From NCBI RefSeq assembly GCF_023016085.1, contig NZ_JALKBF010000001.1, positions 2,999,194-3,063,193 on the forward strand: 64,000 bases of DNA, written 5' to 3'. Positions 35,827-45,001 of this stretch are shown piece by piece. The stretch's first letter is position 1; every line of letters begins with the position of its first letter. Made by a program: the position numbers and the translations under genes. This stretch comes from Aliiroseovarius sp. F47248L. GTDB lineage: Bacteria > Pseudomonadota > Alphaproteobacteria > Rhodobacterales > Rhodobacteraceae. Under the pieces are notes generated by a model, which made no database searches, was not told the DNA's origin, and saw only the letters and a list, made by a program, of their open reading frames with translations.

Positions 35827-36504
35827 ATGGCAAAGAACCAGACCGCAGACATCTTGTGGAAAGAAGGCGGCGTGCCAGTGGCGACGCGGTTTGATGACCC
35901 GTATTTCTCGCTGGAAGACGGGCTGGCCGAGACGCGTCATGTGTTCTTGGACGGAAACGACCTGCCAGCCCGGTTCGCAGCGGGGTTTCACATGGCCGAA
36001 CTGGGCTTTGGCACAGGGTTGAACATGCTGGCGACGTTTTTGACGTGGCGGGAAGTAGGTTCGCCTGACGGCGTCCGCTTCACCTCGTTCGAAGCCTTTC
36101 CGATGACGGTGGACGACATCACCAAAGCGTTGGACGCCTTTCCGGAGGCGCGCGCCGTTGCAACGCCATTCCTATCGGCATGGCGTGATGGCGCGCGCGT
36201 GTTCGATCTGGACGGCTTTACGGTCGAGGTGATCATTGGTGATGCCCGCCAGACATTGGCCGCGTGGCAAGACAAGGCCGATGCGTGGTTTCTGGATGGC
36301 TTCTCGCCCGCCAAGAACCCCGAGCTTTGGGGCGATGACCTGATGATGCAGGTTGGTGCGCATACCGCCCCTGACGGCACATTCGCGACCTATACCGCCG
36401 CCGGTTTCGTGCGCCGCGCGCTGGACGCCGCAGGCTTTGACGTGGAACGCTCGCCGGGATACGGGCGCAAGCGGCATATGAGCCGCGGCACCCTACGCCC
36501 CTGA
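35827..36504 (+). CDS. mnmD: tRNA 5-methylaminomethyl-2-thiouridine methyltransferase MnmD (DUF752)
   Basis: A 225-residue stand-alone SAM methyltransferase equal to the N-half of MnmC. It methylates nm5s2U34 to mnm5s2U34 in tRNAs for split-box codons. Visible marks are DDPYFSLEDGLAETRHVFLDGN, HMAELGFGTGLNML (SAM site), DAWFLDGFSPAKNPELW (catalytic block) and FATYTAAGFVRRALDAAGF. The ATG at 35827 suits the family start. It is divergent from the FAD oxidase, and a DMT transporter follows 11 bp downstream. Confidence 0.93.
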   Translation: MAKNQTADILWKEGGVPVATRFDDPYFSLEDGLAETRHVFLDGNDLPARFAAGFHMAELGFGTGLNMLATFLTWREVGSPDGVRFTSFEAFPMTVDDITKALDAFPEARAVATPFLSAWRDGARVFDLDGFTVEVIIGDARQTLAAWQDKADAWFLDGFSPAKNPELWGDDLMMQVGAHTAPDGTFATYTAAGFVRRALDAAGFDVERSPGYGRKRHMSRGTLRP

Positions 36505-36515
36505 GGAGCCATCAG

Positions 36516-37388
36516 ATGGATCAGAACACCCGAGCCGGTATCCTGCTGATGATTGGTGCGACCTTCGTTTTCGCCATGCAGGACGGCATTTCACGCCATC
36601 TTGGCGGCGCATATAACGTTTGGATGATCGTGATGATCCGATATTGGTTCTTCGCGGCCTTCGTCATCTGGCTGACCCGCCGAAATGGCGGTCTAAGGAA
36701 AGCCCTGCGACCCGCCCGCCCGTATCTGCAAGTCTTTCGCGGCGCGCTTCTGGCACTGGAAATCTGCGTAACGGTTTTGTCTTTCGTGCTTCTGGGACTG
36801 GTGGAAAGCCACGCGATTTTCGCCTGCTACCCGTTGCTTGTCGCGGCATTCTCCGGCCCGGTGCTGGGCGAAACAGTTGGTTGGCGACGCTGGCTGGCGA
36901 TTGGCATCGGGTTCATCGGCATCCTCGTGATCCTGCAACCCGGCGTCGGAGTGTTCGCCCCCGAGGCCATCGTGCCCCTTATCGGGGCGCTGATGTTCGC
37001 GCTTTATGGGCTACTGACCCGGCTAGCCGCAAAAACCGACAGCACCCAGACCAGTTTTTTCTGGACCGGCATCGTCGGCGCGGTGGTGATGACCGTCATC
37101 GGTGCGTCGTTCTGGGAACCGATGATCGCGCGCGATTGGGGCTGGATGGCGCTTCTGTGCGTGACCGGCGTGCTGGGGCATTGGCTATTGATCAAATGCT
37201 ATGAATTTGCCGAGGCCAGCGTGGTGCAACCCTTCGCCTATCTGCAACTCGTTTTCGTTTCGATCCTTGGCGTATCCCTGTTCGGCGAGGAACTTCGCAT
37301 GAACGTGGTGATCGGCGCGGCCATCGTGGTCGGCGCGGGGATCTTCACCCTGATCCGCAGCCGACGCGCGACCCGGCCTATTGTTTAA
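36516..37388 (+). CDS. DMT family transporter (EamA)
   Basis: A 290-residue inner-membrane exporter with about ten hydrophobic segments in two EamA repeats: ILLMIGATFVFAMQDGISR opens the first, and ALMFALYGLLTRLAAKTDS the second. The tail is basic (IRSRRATRP). The substrate is unknown; the family exports amino acids and other metabolites. GAGGAG precedes the ATG. The stop overlaps the convergent lytic transglycosylase by 11 bp, so no independent terminator fits between them. Confidence 0.92.
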   Translation: MDQNTRAGILLMIGATFVFAMQDGISRHLGGAYNVWMIVMIRYWFFAAFVIWLTRRNGGLRKALRPARPYLQVFRGALLALEICVTVLSFVLLGLVESHAIFACYPLLVAAFSGPVLGETVGWRRWLAIGIGFIGILVILQPGVGVFAPEAIVPLIGALMFALYGLLTRLAAKTDSTQTSFFWTGIVGAVVMTVIGASFWEPMIARDWGWMALLCVTGVLGHWLLIKCYEFAEASVVQPFAYLQLVFVSILGVSLFGEELRMNVVIGAAIVVGAGIFTLIRSRRATRPIV

Positions 37389-39339
37389 GCTCTTTCGACA
37401 GGGACAAGGGTTCTGTCTTGCCGGTCAACCGCGCGCGATAAACAGGCAGGCTTTCCGCCACCCGCATGACGTAGTTTCGCGTCTCGCGGAACGGAATGTG
37501 CTCGATCCAGTCGATGATGTCAGTTGAACTGGCGCGCACATCGCCGAGTTGTTCGGTCCAACGTGTCGCGCGGGTCGGCCCTGCGTTGTAAGCCACCGAG
37601 ACAAGCACCGGGTTCATTCCGAAATCCTCGATCAACTTGGCAAGGTATTCCGACCCCAGGCGCGTGTTATATTCCGGGTCGGTGATCAGGCGTGATTTTG
37701 AATAGGGCATGTCCAGACGCTTGGCCATGTCCGACGCGGTACCGGGCATAAGCTGCATCAAGCCACGCGCGCCCACACCGGACATCACACTTGGATCGAA
37801 TTCGCTTTCGCGCCGCGCTATGGCAAGCTCAAGCGCGCGGGGCACGGTTCGATTGCCGCGCCCGATATCCGGCGTCGGATAATAGGGGCGCGGAATGGTC
37901 AGGCCGACACGTGCGGCTTGTTTGGCGATCATGACCTGTAGATGCGGCGCGTTCACGCTTTCAGCCCAAGCGCCAAGCTGACCAATTTCTTCACGGGTCA
38001 GGCTTTCTGCCAGATGCACAGCAAAACGTTCGGCCCAGTATCGCTCGTCAGCGGCCTGCAGCAGTCGCGCGGCCTCCATCACTGATCCTCCCCAGAACCG
38101 CGACTGATCAAACGGCGGGAAAGGTTCGTTTCCGGTTAAAGTTGGATCCATGGGCATATCGGCTTTTTCCGCCGCAAGAAGACCGTAAAAGCTGGTCTGA
38201 TACTCGCCTCCCAATTGATAGGCGGCCTTGGCGGCTACCGCATCGCCGGACGCTTCATAGGCCCGCCCCAGCCAATAACCCGCGCGCCCCATGCTGATTG
38301 GCGTGTCAACGGCTAAACGAAAGGCTTGAAAATGCTCTAGCGCCGTAACCGGGTCGTTCATTTTGCGCAGAGCAACGTAACCAGCGATCCATTCAAGGTC
38401 GTTCTGATCCGACCCACCGGTCAGATGATGAAATGATGCCAGTTGATAAGCTTGCTGCGCTTTGCCTTCACGCATCGACCACCGGGCCAGCACGCGGCGC
38501 CAACTGGCCCAGCGTTGCGGTTGCCCCAGTGATGCAACGCTATTTGAACGCGCAAGGATCAAGTCGATCGCATCTTGGTTGCGCCCCTTCGACGCCCGCC
38601 ACAGGAAGCGCTCATAAGCCAGCCCCGCATCGTCCGCGAGTTCTGATGGCACGGCGGCAATCAGCGCATCAACACCGTCATTTTTCTTGCGCAGTGCCAA
38701 ACGGGCCTTGGCCAACGCCTGCTGACCCTTGCTGACCAAGGGCAGCATCCGGGTCGCCTCGTTGGTATCGCCGCGCCATAACAGGGTGTCGAGCCTGCTC
38801 CAGTGGTGGGGCTTCAGTGTGTCGCCATAGCGCGAGACGAAAGCTTCATGCTCGTCCTGGTCCATCGACAGTGTGGTCCATGCCAGTACAATCTGGGCAC
38901 GCGCTTCTTCTTCTCTGCCGGTTGCGGTCAGCGCTTCGGCTTGTCGCAAAGCCCCCCGGCCGGTCTGTGGCGGCTCTGACTTGAAAAAGCCCAGAACCTT
39001 CTCGGGATCATACCGGTGCGGAATGTTTTCTTCGGATTGTTTGCGCAGGTATTTCAGACCAGGCCAGTCGGGATGTTTGGCCAAAAAGGCGCGGGTCTCT
39101 TCGAAGCTGCCTTCGCCAAGGCGCAGTCGGTGCCATTCAACAATATCGCGCACCAGCGGACCACCGGATTGGGCCTCGGAAATCGCCGACGACCAGTTGT
39201 CCGACCGTGCATGGTGCACCGCCTGTTTCAACGCATTGACCGCACCTGATTCTTGCGCCGACGCGCTGGTTTGCACTGCAAACAAGGGCAACAACGACAG
39301 GGACATCGCCCCGATTGTGTGTTTTAAAAACCTGCTCAT
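37378..39339 (-). CDS. Lytic transglycosylase domain-containing protein (Slt70-like)
   Basis: A 653-residue periplasmic peptidoglycan hydrolase. The signal peptide covers about 1-29 (ending SASAQE). A long alpha-helical superhelical region (~30-470) is built of helix pairs, and the C-terminal SLT domain has catalytic Glu in LAIARRESEFDPS, then VGARGLMQLMPGTAS and VSVAYNAGP. It releases 1,6-anhydromuropeptides. It is divergent from dapA, and the 3' end overlaps the DMT gene by 11 bp. Confidence 0.94.
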   Translation of the reverse strand: MSRFLKHTIGAMSLSLLPLFAVQTSASAQESGAVNALKQAVHHARSDNWSSAISEAQSGGPLVRDIVEWHRLRLGEGSFEETRAFLAKHPDWPGLKYLRKQSEENIPHRYDPEKVLGFFKSEPPQTGRGALRQAEALTATGREEEARAQIVLAWTTLSMDQDEHEAFVSRYGDTLKPHHWSRLDTLLWRGDTNEATRMLPLVSKGQQALAKARLALRKKNDGVDALIAAVPSELADDAGLAYERFLWRASKGRNQDAIDLILARSNSVASLGQPQRWASWRRVLARWSMREGKAQQAYQLASFHHLTGGSDQNDLEWIAGYVALRKMNDPVTALEHFQAFRLAVDTPISMGRAGYWLGRAYEASGDAVAAKAAYQLGGEYQTSFYGLLAAEKADMPMDPTLTGNEPFPPFDQSRFWGGSVMEAARLLQAADERYWAERFAVHLAESLTREEIGQLGAWAESVNAPHLQVMIAKQAARVGLTIPRPYYPTPDIGRGNRTVPRALELAIARRESEFDPSVMSGVGARGLMQLMPGTASDMAKRLDMPYSKSRLITDPEYNTRLGSEYLAKLIEDFGMNPVLVSVAYNAGPTRATRWTEQLGDVRASSTDIIDWIEHIPFRETRNYVMRVAESLPVYRARLTGKTEPLSLSKELKQ

Positions 39340-39480
39340 ATGGAAAAACTAGTAATGGCCGCCGGATACGCAACACACAAACTTGGCATTTGTGCTGAAC
39401 CCGGCTAGTTTCCGCCGCGTTTGCGGTCGCGAGTCAGTTTGCACCGCTTGAAACCTGAAACAACATATTTGGAGCGTGTC

Positions 39481-40353
39481 ATGTTCAAAGGATCTCTTCC
39501 TGCCCTGGTCACGCCGTTCAAGGACGGCGCAGTGGATTTCGACGCGCTTAAACGCTTGGTCGAATGGCATATTTCCGAAGGTTCGCACGGCTTGGTGCCA
39601 GTGGGAACAACCGGAGAAAGCCCGACGCTGAGCCATCAGGAACACGAACAGGTGGTCGAGGCGGTTGTGACAGCCGTTGCGGGCCGTGTACCCGTAATCG
39701 CCGGGGCTGGGTCGAACAGCACGGCCGAAAGCCTGCGTCTGGTGAAGCACGCCAAAGCTGTGGGTGCGGATGCCGCGTTGGTTGTCACGCCATATTACAA
39801 CAAGCCCACACAGGCGGGGATGATCGCGCACTATTCGGTACTGGCCGAGGTTGGTATTCCGATCATCATTTACAATATCCCGCCGCGTTCGGTGGTGGAC
39901 ATGTCGCCAGCGACGATGGGCGAACTGGCCAAGCTGGACATGATTGTTGGCGTCAAGGATTCATCCGCCGATCCGGGCCGGGTTGCCATGCAGCGCATGA
40001 CCTGCGGCAAGGATTTCATTCAACTGTGCGCCGAAGATCCGGCGGCGGTTGGTTACAATGCCATGGGCGGGGTCGGTTGCATTTCCGTCACCGCAAACGT
40101 CGCGCCGAAACTGTGCAGCCAGGTGCAAGCGGCGACACTGGCGGGAGATTTCGCCAAGGCGCTTGAATTATCCGACAAGCTGATGCCGCTGCACCGCGCG
40201 ATCTTCCTTGAACCCGGTGTGGCCGGTGCGAAGTATGCGATGTCACGACTGAGCCTTTGTGATGGCGAACTGCGCTTGCCAATGGTCGAGGTGACCGATG
40301 GCACCAAAGCACAAATCGACGATGCCCTGCGTCAGGCAGGTTTACTGAACTGA
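39481..40353 (+). CDS. dapA: 4-hydroxy-tetrahydrodipicolinate synthase
   Basis: A 290-residue Schiff-base aldolase condensing pyruvate with aspartate semialdehyde, the first step of lysine and mDAP synthesis. It has the [15 protein letters not shown] opening, the [13 protein letters not shown] carboxylate-binding block, [11 protein letters not shown] (catalytic Tyr) and [10 protein letters not shown] (Schiff-base Lys). The frame could start at 39421, but the ATG at 39481 (after GGAGCGTGTC) gives the conserved N-terminus [13 protein letters not shown]. smpB follows 75 bp on. Confidence 0.96.
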   Translation: MFKGSLPALVTPFKDGAVDFDALKRLVEWHISEGSHGLVPVGTTGESPTLSHQEHEQVVEAVVTAVAGRVPVIAGAGSNSTAESLRLVKHAKAVGADAALVVTPYYNKPTQAGMIAHYSVLAEVGIPIIIYNIPPRSVVDMSPATMGELAKLDMIVGVKDSSADPGRVAMQRMTCGKDFIQLCAEDPAAVGYNAMGGVGCISVTANVAPKLCSQVQAATLAGDFAKALELSDKLMPLHRAIFLEPGVAGAKYAMSRLSLCDGELRLPMVEVTDGTKAQIDDALRQAGLLN

Positions 40354-40428
40354 TCAAAACAGCCCGGTCGTCTGTGAATTGAGTTGGCCGGGCTGGACAG
40401 CGCCCGACCGAACGCCTACATCCGCGTC

Positions 40429-40905
40429 ATGGCCAAGACGAAAGATGACCCCAACTACAAGGTAATCGCCGAGAACCGGCGGGCGCGGTATGATTACGCG
40501 ATCGAGGAAGATGTCGAATGCGGCATCGTTCTGATGGGGTCCGAGGTCAAATCCCTGCGTCAAGGCAGCTCCAATATCGCCGAAAGCTATGCGGCGGTGG
40601 AAGATGGCGAACTTTACCTGACCAACGCCTATATTGCGCCCTATAAGCAGGCCGTGACCTGGGGCCATCTTGAGCGTCGCAAGCGCAAGCTGCTGGCGTC
40701 AAAGCGCGAGATTGCGAAGATGTGGAACGCGACCCAGCGCAAGGGCATGACCCTTGTGCCGCTGGTGATGTATTTCAATCACAAGGGTCTGGTAAAGATC
40801 AAGATCGGCATCGCAAAGGGCAAAAAGGCCCATGACAAGCGCGCGACCGAGGCGAAGCGCGATTGGGGCCGCCAGAAACAGCGGTTGTTGCGGCACGGGG
40901 ATTAA
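40429..40905 (+). CDS. smpB: SsrA-binding protein SmpB
   Basis: A 158-residue tmRNA-binding protein for ribosome rescue. Blocks: [37 protein letters not shown], then [20 protein letters not shown] and [16 protein letters not shown], then the basic tail [25 protein letters not shown]. The ATG at 40429 is the family start. No ssrA gene is seen in the window. dapA lies upstream in the same direction, an arrangement common in Rhodobacterales. Confidence 0.97.
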   Translation: MAKTKDDPNYKVIAENRRARYDYAIEEDVECGIVLMGSEVKSLRQGSSNIAESYAAVEDGELYLTNAYIAPYKQAVTWGHLERRKRKLLASKREIAKMWNATQRKGMTLVPLVMYFNHKGLVKIKIGIAKGKKAHDKRATEAKRDWGRQKQRLLRHGD

Positions 40906-40972
40906 GGGGCGTTGCCCCTCAGCGCGGACGTGCATTCACCCTAGGATATTTTAGGCCAGAAGAAACAGTGGG

Positions 40973-42733
40973 TCAGGTCAGGCCGAAGCCTGTGTAGGGC
41001 AGGAAGCGCACGGGTGTACCGGGGGTGATCTTAAGCGCCTCGTCTGGCAGTTCGACCAGTCCGGTGGCCCAGCTGAGGCCGGAGATGCGGCCTGAGCCTT
41101 CGGATTTGAACACCTCTGCATGGCCGTCCTTGTTCAAGCGCGCGCGCAGGTATTCGCGGCGTCCGGCTTTCTTTGATTTCGAGAATGCGGCGGGCAGGTC
41201 AAAGGCTTGTGGGGTGAGCCACGGGCCCCCCGCGAGTTTCGAGAAAGCCGGACGGGCGAAGATCAATGTGGTGATCAGGGCTGCGACCGGATTGCCGGGC
41301 AGGCCGAAGACGGGCGTGCCGTTCCATTGGGCAAGTGCCAGCGGGCGGCCCGGTTTGATGGCGATGCGCCAATGGTGCAGCGATCCGGTCTGTTCAAGCA
41401 GGGCCGAGACATGATCTTCGTCGCCCGCCGATGCGCCGCCAGAGGTCAGGATGACATCGGCTTTTGTTGCGGCATCGTCAAAGGCTTGGCGCAGCTTGTC
41501 CCGATCATCTGCGACATGGCCCAGATCGACAGGCAGGTAGCCCCAGTTTTCCGCCAGCGACAGCAGCATGGGGCGATTGGCGTCATAAGTGCGGGCGACA
41601 TCCAGCGTTGTGCCCGGCTCGGCCAACTCGTCGCCGGTGGACAGGACGCCGACGCGCAGGCGGGCGTGGACCTCTGCGTCCGCGATGCCGAGCGCTGACA
41701 GAAGCGCCACATCCGGCGCGCGCATCTTGTGACCTGCGGGCAGGGCGAGCTTGCCCGCTGCCACGTCTTCGCCAGCGGCGCGGGCGTTTGCGCCGGGTTT
41801 CACGCCGGCCGGGAAGCTGATGATCGAGCCGTCAACTTGCACATCTTCCTGCATGACCACCGTATCGACCCCGTCGGGCAGCAAAGCGCCTGTCAGGATG
41901 CGGATGGCGTGGCCCATCGGCACGGTGCCTGAAAAAGGTGTGCCCGCCGCAGCACGGCCATCGACAAGGGGAACTTTAATATTGTCGCCATCGGGAAGGC
42001 CCGCATAGGCGAAGCCATATCCGTCGACCGCCGCGTTGGCGCCGGGGGGATTGGCGCGGGCGGCCATATGGTCCGAGGCCAGGATACGGTCGCGGGCATC
42101 TGCCACCGGGATCATTTCGGTGCCGGTGATCGGGGACAGGCGGCTTTCCAGCGTCTCAAGCGCCTCATCAACTGGGGTCCAATTCACACCGGGCGGCAAG
42201 GCGAAACAATCATTTGCCAGCTTGGGCGCGCTGCGAGGGGTCATGCCGGTCGCAACTTCGATGAACGCTGCGATTGCATCTGTGTCATCAAGGTCAAATA
42301 CCGGCAGGCCGAGCGCGGGTAGGGGCGTGTCGCTGGCCACCGCACGGATGGTATGGTTCTTCGGGGCTAAGAGCGCCTCGCCTGCCGATGCGCGGTGGGC
42401 CTCGATTTTCGGATGAGGCGCGGATTTGAACCCTTCGACCAGCACCAGATCGCAAGGCGTCAGGCGGGCGATCAGATCGGTAAGGCGTGGTTCATCCGTT
42501 TCCCGCAGTTCGTGCAGGATCGAGACGCGCGCGGACGAGGCCAACACCACTTCTTGCGCACCAGCTTCGCGGTGGCGATGGGTGTCGGTGCCGGGACGTT
42601 CCAGATCGACACTGTGATGGGTGTGTTTCAGGGTCGAAACCCGCAAGCCCTTGGCAGCGAAATGGGCCACCAACCGTTCCATCAACCCGGTTTTGCCGGA
42701 GTTCTTCCAGCCTGTGATGCCAAAGATTTTCAA
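40973..42733 (-). CDS. MobB-MoeA fusion: molybdopterin-guanine dinucleotide protein B plus molybdopterin molybdotransferase
   Basis: A 586-residue fusion. Residues 1-~165 are MobB: P-loop GWKNSGKT (8-15), STLKHTHHS and LVEGFK. Residues ~176-586 are MoeA: PPGANAAVDGYGFA (substrate loop), ILTGALLPDGVDTVVMQED, VLSTGDEL, TSGGASAGDEDHV and GLPGNPVAAL. MoeA inserts molybdenum into MPT-AMP; MobB is a GTP-binding adaptor for MobA. The start is TTG at 42733 with GGAG 8 nt upstream; it overlaps the mobA stop by 2 nt. The frame to 42853 is antisense-free but starts before this site without a good start codon. Confidence 0.93.
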   Translation of the reverse strand: MKIFGITGWKNSGKTGLMERLVAHFAAKGLRVSTLKHTHHSVDLERPGTDTHRHREAGAQEVVLASSARVSILHELRETDEPRLTDLIARLTPCDLVLVEGFKSAPHPKIEAHRASAGEALLAPKNHTIRAVASDTPLPALGLPVFDLDDTDAIAAFIEVATGMTPRSAPKLANDCFALPPGVNWTPVDEALETLESRLSPITGTEMIPVADARDRILASDHMAARANPPGANAAVDGYGFAYAGLPDGDNIKVPLVDGRAAAGTPFSGTVPMGHAIRILTGALLPDGVDTVVMQEDVQVDGSIISFPAGVKPGANARAAGEDVAAGKLALPAGHKMRAPDVALLSALGIADAEVHARLRVGVLSTGDELAEPGTTLDVARTYDANRPMLLSLAENWGYLPVDLGHVADDRDKLRQAFDDAATKADVILTSGGASAGDEDHVSALLEQTGSLHHWRIAIKPGRPLALAQWNGTPVFGLPGNPVAALITTLIFARPAFSKLAGGPWLTPQAFDLPAAFSKSKKAGRREYLRARLNKDGHAEVFKSEGSGRISGLSWATGLVELPDEALKITPGTPVRFLPYTGFGLT

Positions 42734-43350
42734 GGTGCGGACTCCAACAGGGATTGTGCGCGGGTAAGGTCTTGGGGGGTGTTCACGTTGAAAAACGGGT
42801 CGAACGGGTCGGGGGCAAAGACGGCCTGCGCCGCGCCGTGCCGCTCGGTCCACTGGACCACTTTGCGCAGCCCGTCTCCAATGGCCGCGCGCAGGTCATC
42901 GCGCAAGCTGACGTCCCACAACCCGAAAGTCGGTTGACGCATTGGGCCGCGTTCCGGGTCAAGCGTGGCGGCAAGGGCAATGGGGGCGTGGGCGTCATGG
43001 GCCGCCTGCGTCAGCTGATCGACAAGATCGCGTGGAAAAAACGGCGTGTCGGCGGCGACCGAGACAACATGGGTCGCGCCCTGCGCCGCTGCCCAATCCA
43101 ACCCCGCAAGCACACCGGCCAAAGGCCCGGCGAAACCGTCGATGCTGTCAGGCACAACCGGTAGGCCTAGTTCGGCGAACCGCGAAGGGTCGCCGTTGGC
43201 GTTCAGGGCCATCGCGCCTACCTGCGGCGCCAGCCGGTCGATAACTTGCGAAAGAAGCGTTCCATCCCCCAAAGGAAGCAACCCCTTGTCGCCGCCGCCC
43301 ATCCGCGTTGCAAGCCCCCCGGCTAGGATGATCCCGTCGGGTTTGGTCAT
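42730..43350 (-). CDS. mobA: Molybdenum cofactor guanylyltransferase MobA
   Basis: A 206-residue nucleotidyltransferase that adds GMP to Mo-molybdopterin. It starts ILAGGLATRMGGGDKGLLPLG (the LAGG-x3-RMGG-x-DK signature) and includes VPDSIDGFAGPLAGVLAGLDW and SVAADTPFFPRDLV (Mg-binding Asp). The start overlaps the fdhD stop (ATGA) and the end overlaps the mobB-moeA TTG, giving a three-gene coupled operon for bis-MGD enzyme maturation. Confidence 0.96.
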   Translation of the reverse strand: MTKPDGIILAGGLATRMGGGDKGLLPLGDGTLLSQVIDRLAPQVGAMALNANGDPSRFAELGLPVVPDSIDGFAGPLAGVLAGLDWAAAQGATHVVSVAADTPFFPRDLVDQLTQAAHDAHAPIALAATLDPERGPMRQPTFGLWDVSLRDDLRAAIGDGLRKVVQWTERHGAAQAVFAPDPFDPFFNVNTPQDLTRAQSLLESAP

Positions 43351-44231
43351 TCACCAGCCCCCTTTCGGCGGTGCTTGCGGTCTTCGTGGATCACGTGGGC
43401 GGGGTCCGTGTCGCGGATCAGGCGGTCTTCGCCGGACAGGCAGGTGAACCGTTGGCCGCGCATCCGCCCGATCAGGGTCAGGCCGATCTCGCGCGCAATC
43501 TCGACCCCCCAAGCGGTAAAGCCGGAGCGAGAAACCAAAATCGGAATGCCCATCTGTGCGGTCTTGATCACCATCTCAGATGTCAGGCGACCCGTCGTAT
43601 ACAGGATCTTGTCGGCACCCGTGACGCCTTCGGACAGCATCCAGCCCGCCACCTTGTCGACGGCGTTGTGGCGGCCCACATCCTCCATATAGACCAGCGG
43701 GCGGCCTTCCTGGCACAGGACCGTACCGTGAATGGCACCAGCTTCAAGGTAAAGCGACGGGGTGCGGTTGATCTTCTGTGCCAGCGTGTAAAGCCACGAG
43801 GTTTTCAGCGGCGCGGGGGGCAGGGTCAACCCCTCCAGCCCCTCCATCATGTCACCAAAAACGGTGCCGACAGCACAGCCGGACGTGCGCGTTTTGCGGG
43901 CCAGCTTATCCTCGTAATCCGTTTCGATTTCTGTGCGGACTACGACAGTGTCGATGTCTTCGTCATAATCTACTCCGGTGATCTGATCTGTGTCCGACAA
44001 CATGCCCTGATTGCGCAGAAACCCAAGCGCCAGATATTCAGGATAATCTCCGATGGTCATCGCGGTGACAATCTCGCGTTTGTTCAGGAAAATTGTCAGC
44101 GGGCGCTCTTCTACGACAGACGTTCGGATGGGTATACCTGCTTCATCATGGCCAGCGACTGTCCGTGTCAGACTTAGGTCGGCAGGGGTAGGCGCGATCA
44201 GATAGTCGGAAAGATTGTCTTTGGTGGCCAA
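43347..44231 (-). CDS. fdhD: Formate dehydrogenase accessory sulfurtransferase FdhD
   Basis: A 294-residue FdhD, which transfers sulfur from IscS to the Mo-bis-MGD cofactor of formate dehydrogenase. Blocks are EERPLTIFLNKREIVTAM, YPEYLALGFLRNQGML, RTSGCAVGT (Cys119 is the sulfur carrier; the second Cys of the enteric CxxC is Gly here), AGAIHGTVLC, YMEDVGRHNAVDKVAGW, and SRSGFTAWGVEIA. The start is TTG at 44231 with CAGGAG 6 nt upstream; another TTG at 44270 lacks a binding site. Structural fdh genes are not in the window. Confidence 0.94.
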   Translation of the reverse strand: MATKDNLSDYLIAPTPADLSLTRTVAGHDEAGIPIRTSVVEERPLTIFLNKREIVTAMTIGDYPEYLALGFLRNQGMLSDTDQITGVDYDEDIDTVVVRTEIETDYEDKLARKTRTSGCAVGTVFGDMMEGLEGLTLPPAPLKTSWLYTLAQKINRTPSLYLEAGAIHGTVLCQEGRPLVYMEDVGRHNAVDKVAGWMLSEGVTGADKILYTTGRLTSEMVIKTAQMGIPILVSRSGFTAWGVEIAREIGLTLIGRMRGQRFTCLSGEDRLIRDTDPAHVIHEDRKHRRKGAGE

Positions 44232-44284
44232 TTGAAACTCCTGCCATGACGCCGTAAGCGTAGTGCGCAACTTAGGACCCGAAT

Positions 44285-45001
44285 ATGACTTCGTCCAACC
44301 CCAAAAGACACTTCCTGCGCGGTGTGCGTGATGCGTTGCCGTTTATTCTGGTGATCGTTCCGTTCGGCGCGTTGTTCGGCGTGGTGGCAACCGAAGCCGG
44401 TTTGAACTTGGTCGAGGTGATGAGCTTTTCGGTGCTGGTGATCGCGGGCGCTGCACAGTTCACCGCCGTTCAGTTAATGACCGAGAACGCGCCGACAATC
44501 ATCGTGATCCTGACAGCACTGGCGGTGAACCTGCGTATGGCAATGTATAGCGCCTCTTTGACCCCATATTTGGGGCAGGCGCCATTATGGAAGCGCGCAC
44601 TTGTCGCTTATTTTATGGTTGATCAGGCCTACGCCCTGTCGCAGATCAAGTTCGAGATGGAGCGTGATCTAACGGTCTCTGAACGCATCTCTTACTACGT
44701 CGGCACGGTCGCACCTCTGGCACCATTGTGGTATGTCGCAACCTATGTGGGGGCGGTGGCGGGCGCGCAGGTTCCGCCTTCGCTTGCGCTGGATTTCGCG
44801 CTGCCGATCACCTTTCTTGCAATGATTGCGCCCGCATTGCGCAGCTTGGCGCATGTGGCCGCAGCGACGACATCTGTTATTCTGGCGCTTTTGATGACTT
44901 GGATGCCTTATGGTTCGGGCCTGCTTGTGGCGGCCATCGGCGCGATGATTGTAGGGGCGCAAACCGAACTCCTGATGGCAAGAAAGGCAGAGGTGGAATG
45001 A
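44285..45001 (+). CDS. AzlC family branched-chain amino acid export permease
   Basis: A 238-residue membrane protein: VRDALPFILVIVPFGALFGVVATEAGL opens the AzlC domain, then VLVIAGAAQFTAVQLM and LRMAMYSASLTPYLG, with about six hydrophobic segments. With AzlD it forms an exporter for branched-chain amino acids or analogues. The stop overlaps the azlD start (ATGA). It is divergent from fdhD with a 53-bp gap to the chosen TTG. Confidence 0.9.
   Translation: MTSSNPKRHFLRGVRDALPFILVIVPFGALFGVVATEAGLNLVEVMSFSVLVIAGAAQFTAVQLMTENAPTIIVILTALAVNLRMAMYSASLTPYLGQAPLWKRALVAYFMVDQAYALSQIKFEMERDLTVSERISYYVGTVAPLAPLWYVATYVGAVAGAQVPPSLALDFALPITFLAMIAPALRSLAHVAAATTSVILALLMTWMPYGSGLLVAAIGAMIVGAQTELLMARKAEVE

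Noticed and set aside
40360..40395. CAGCCCGG...CCGGGCTG inverted repeat between dapA and smpB
   Set aside because: 8-bp stem with a 20-nt loop and no T-tract; weak as a terminator.
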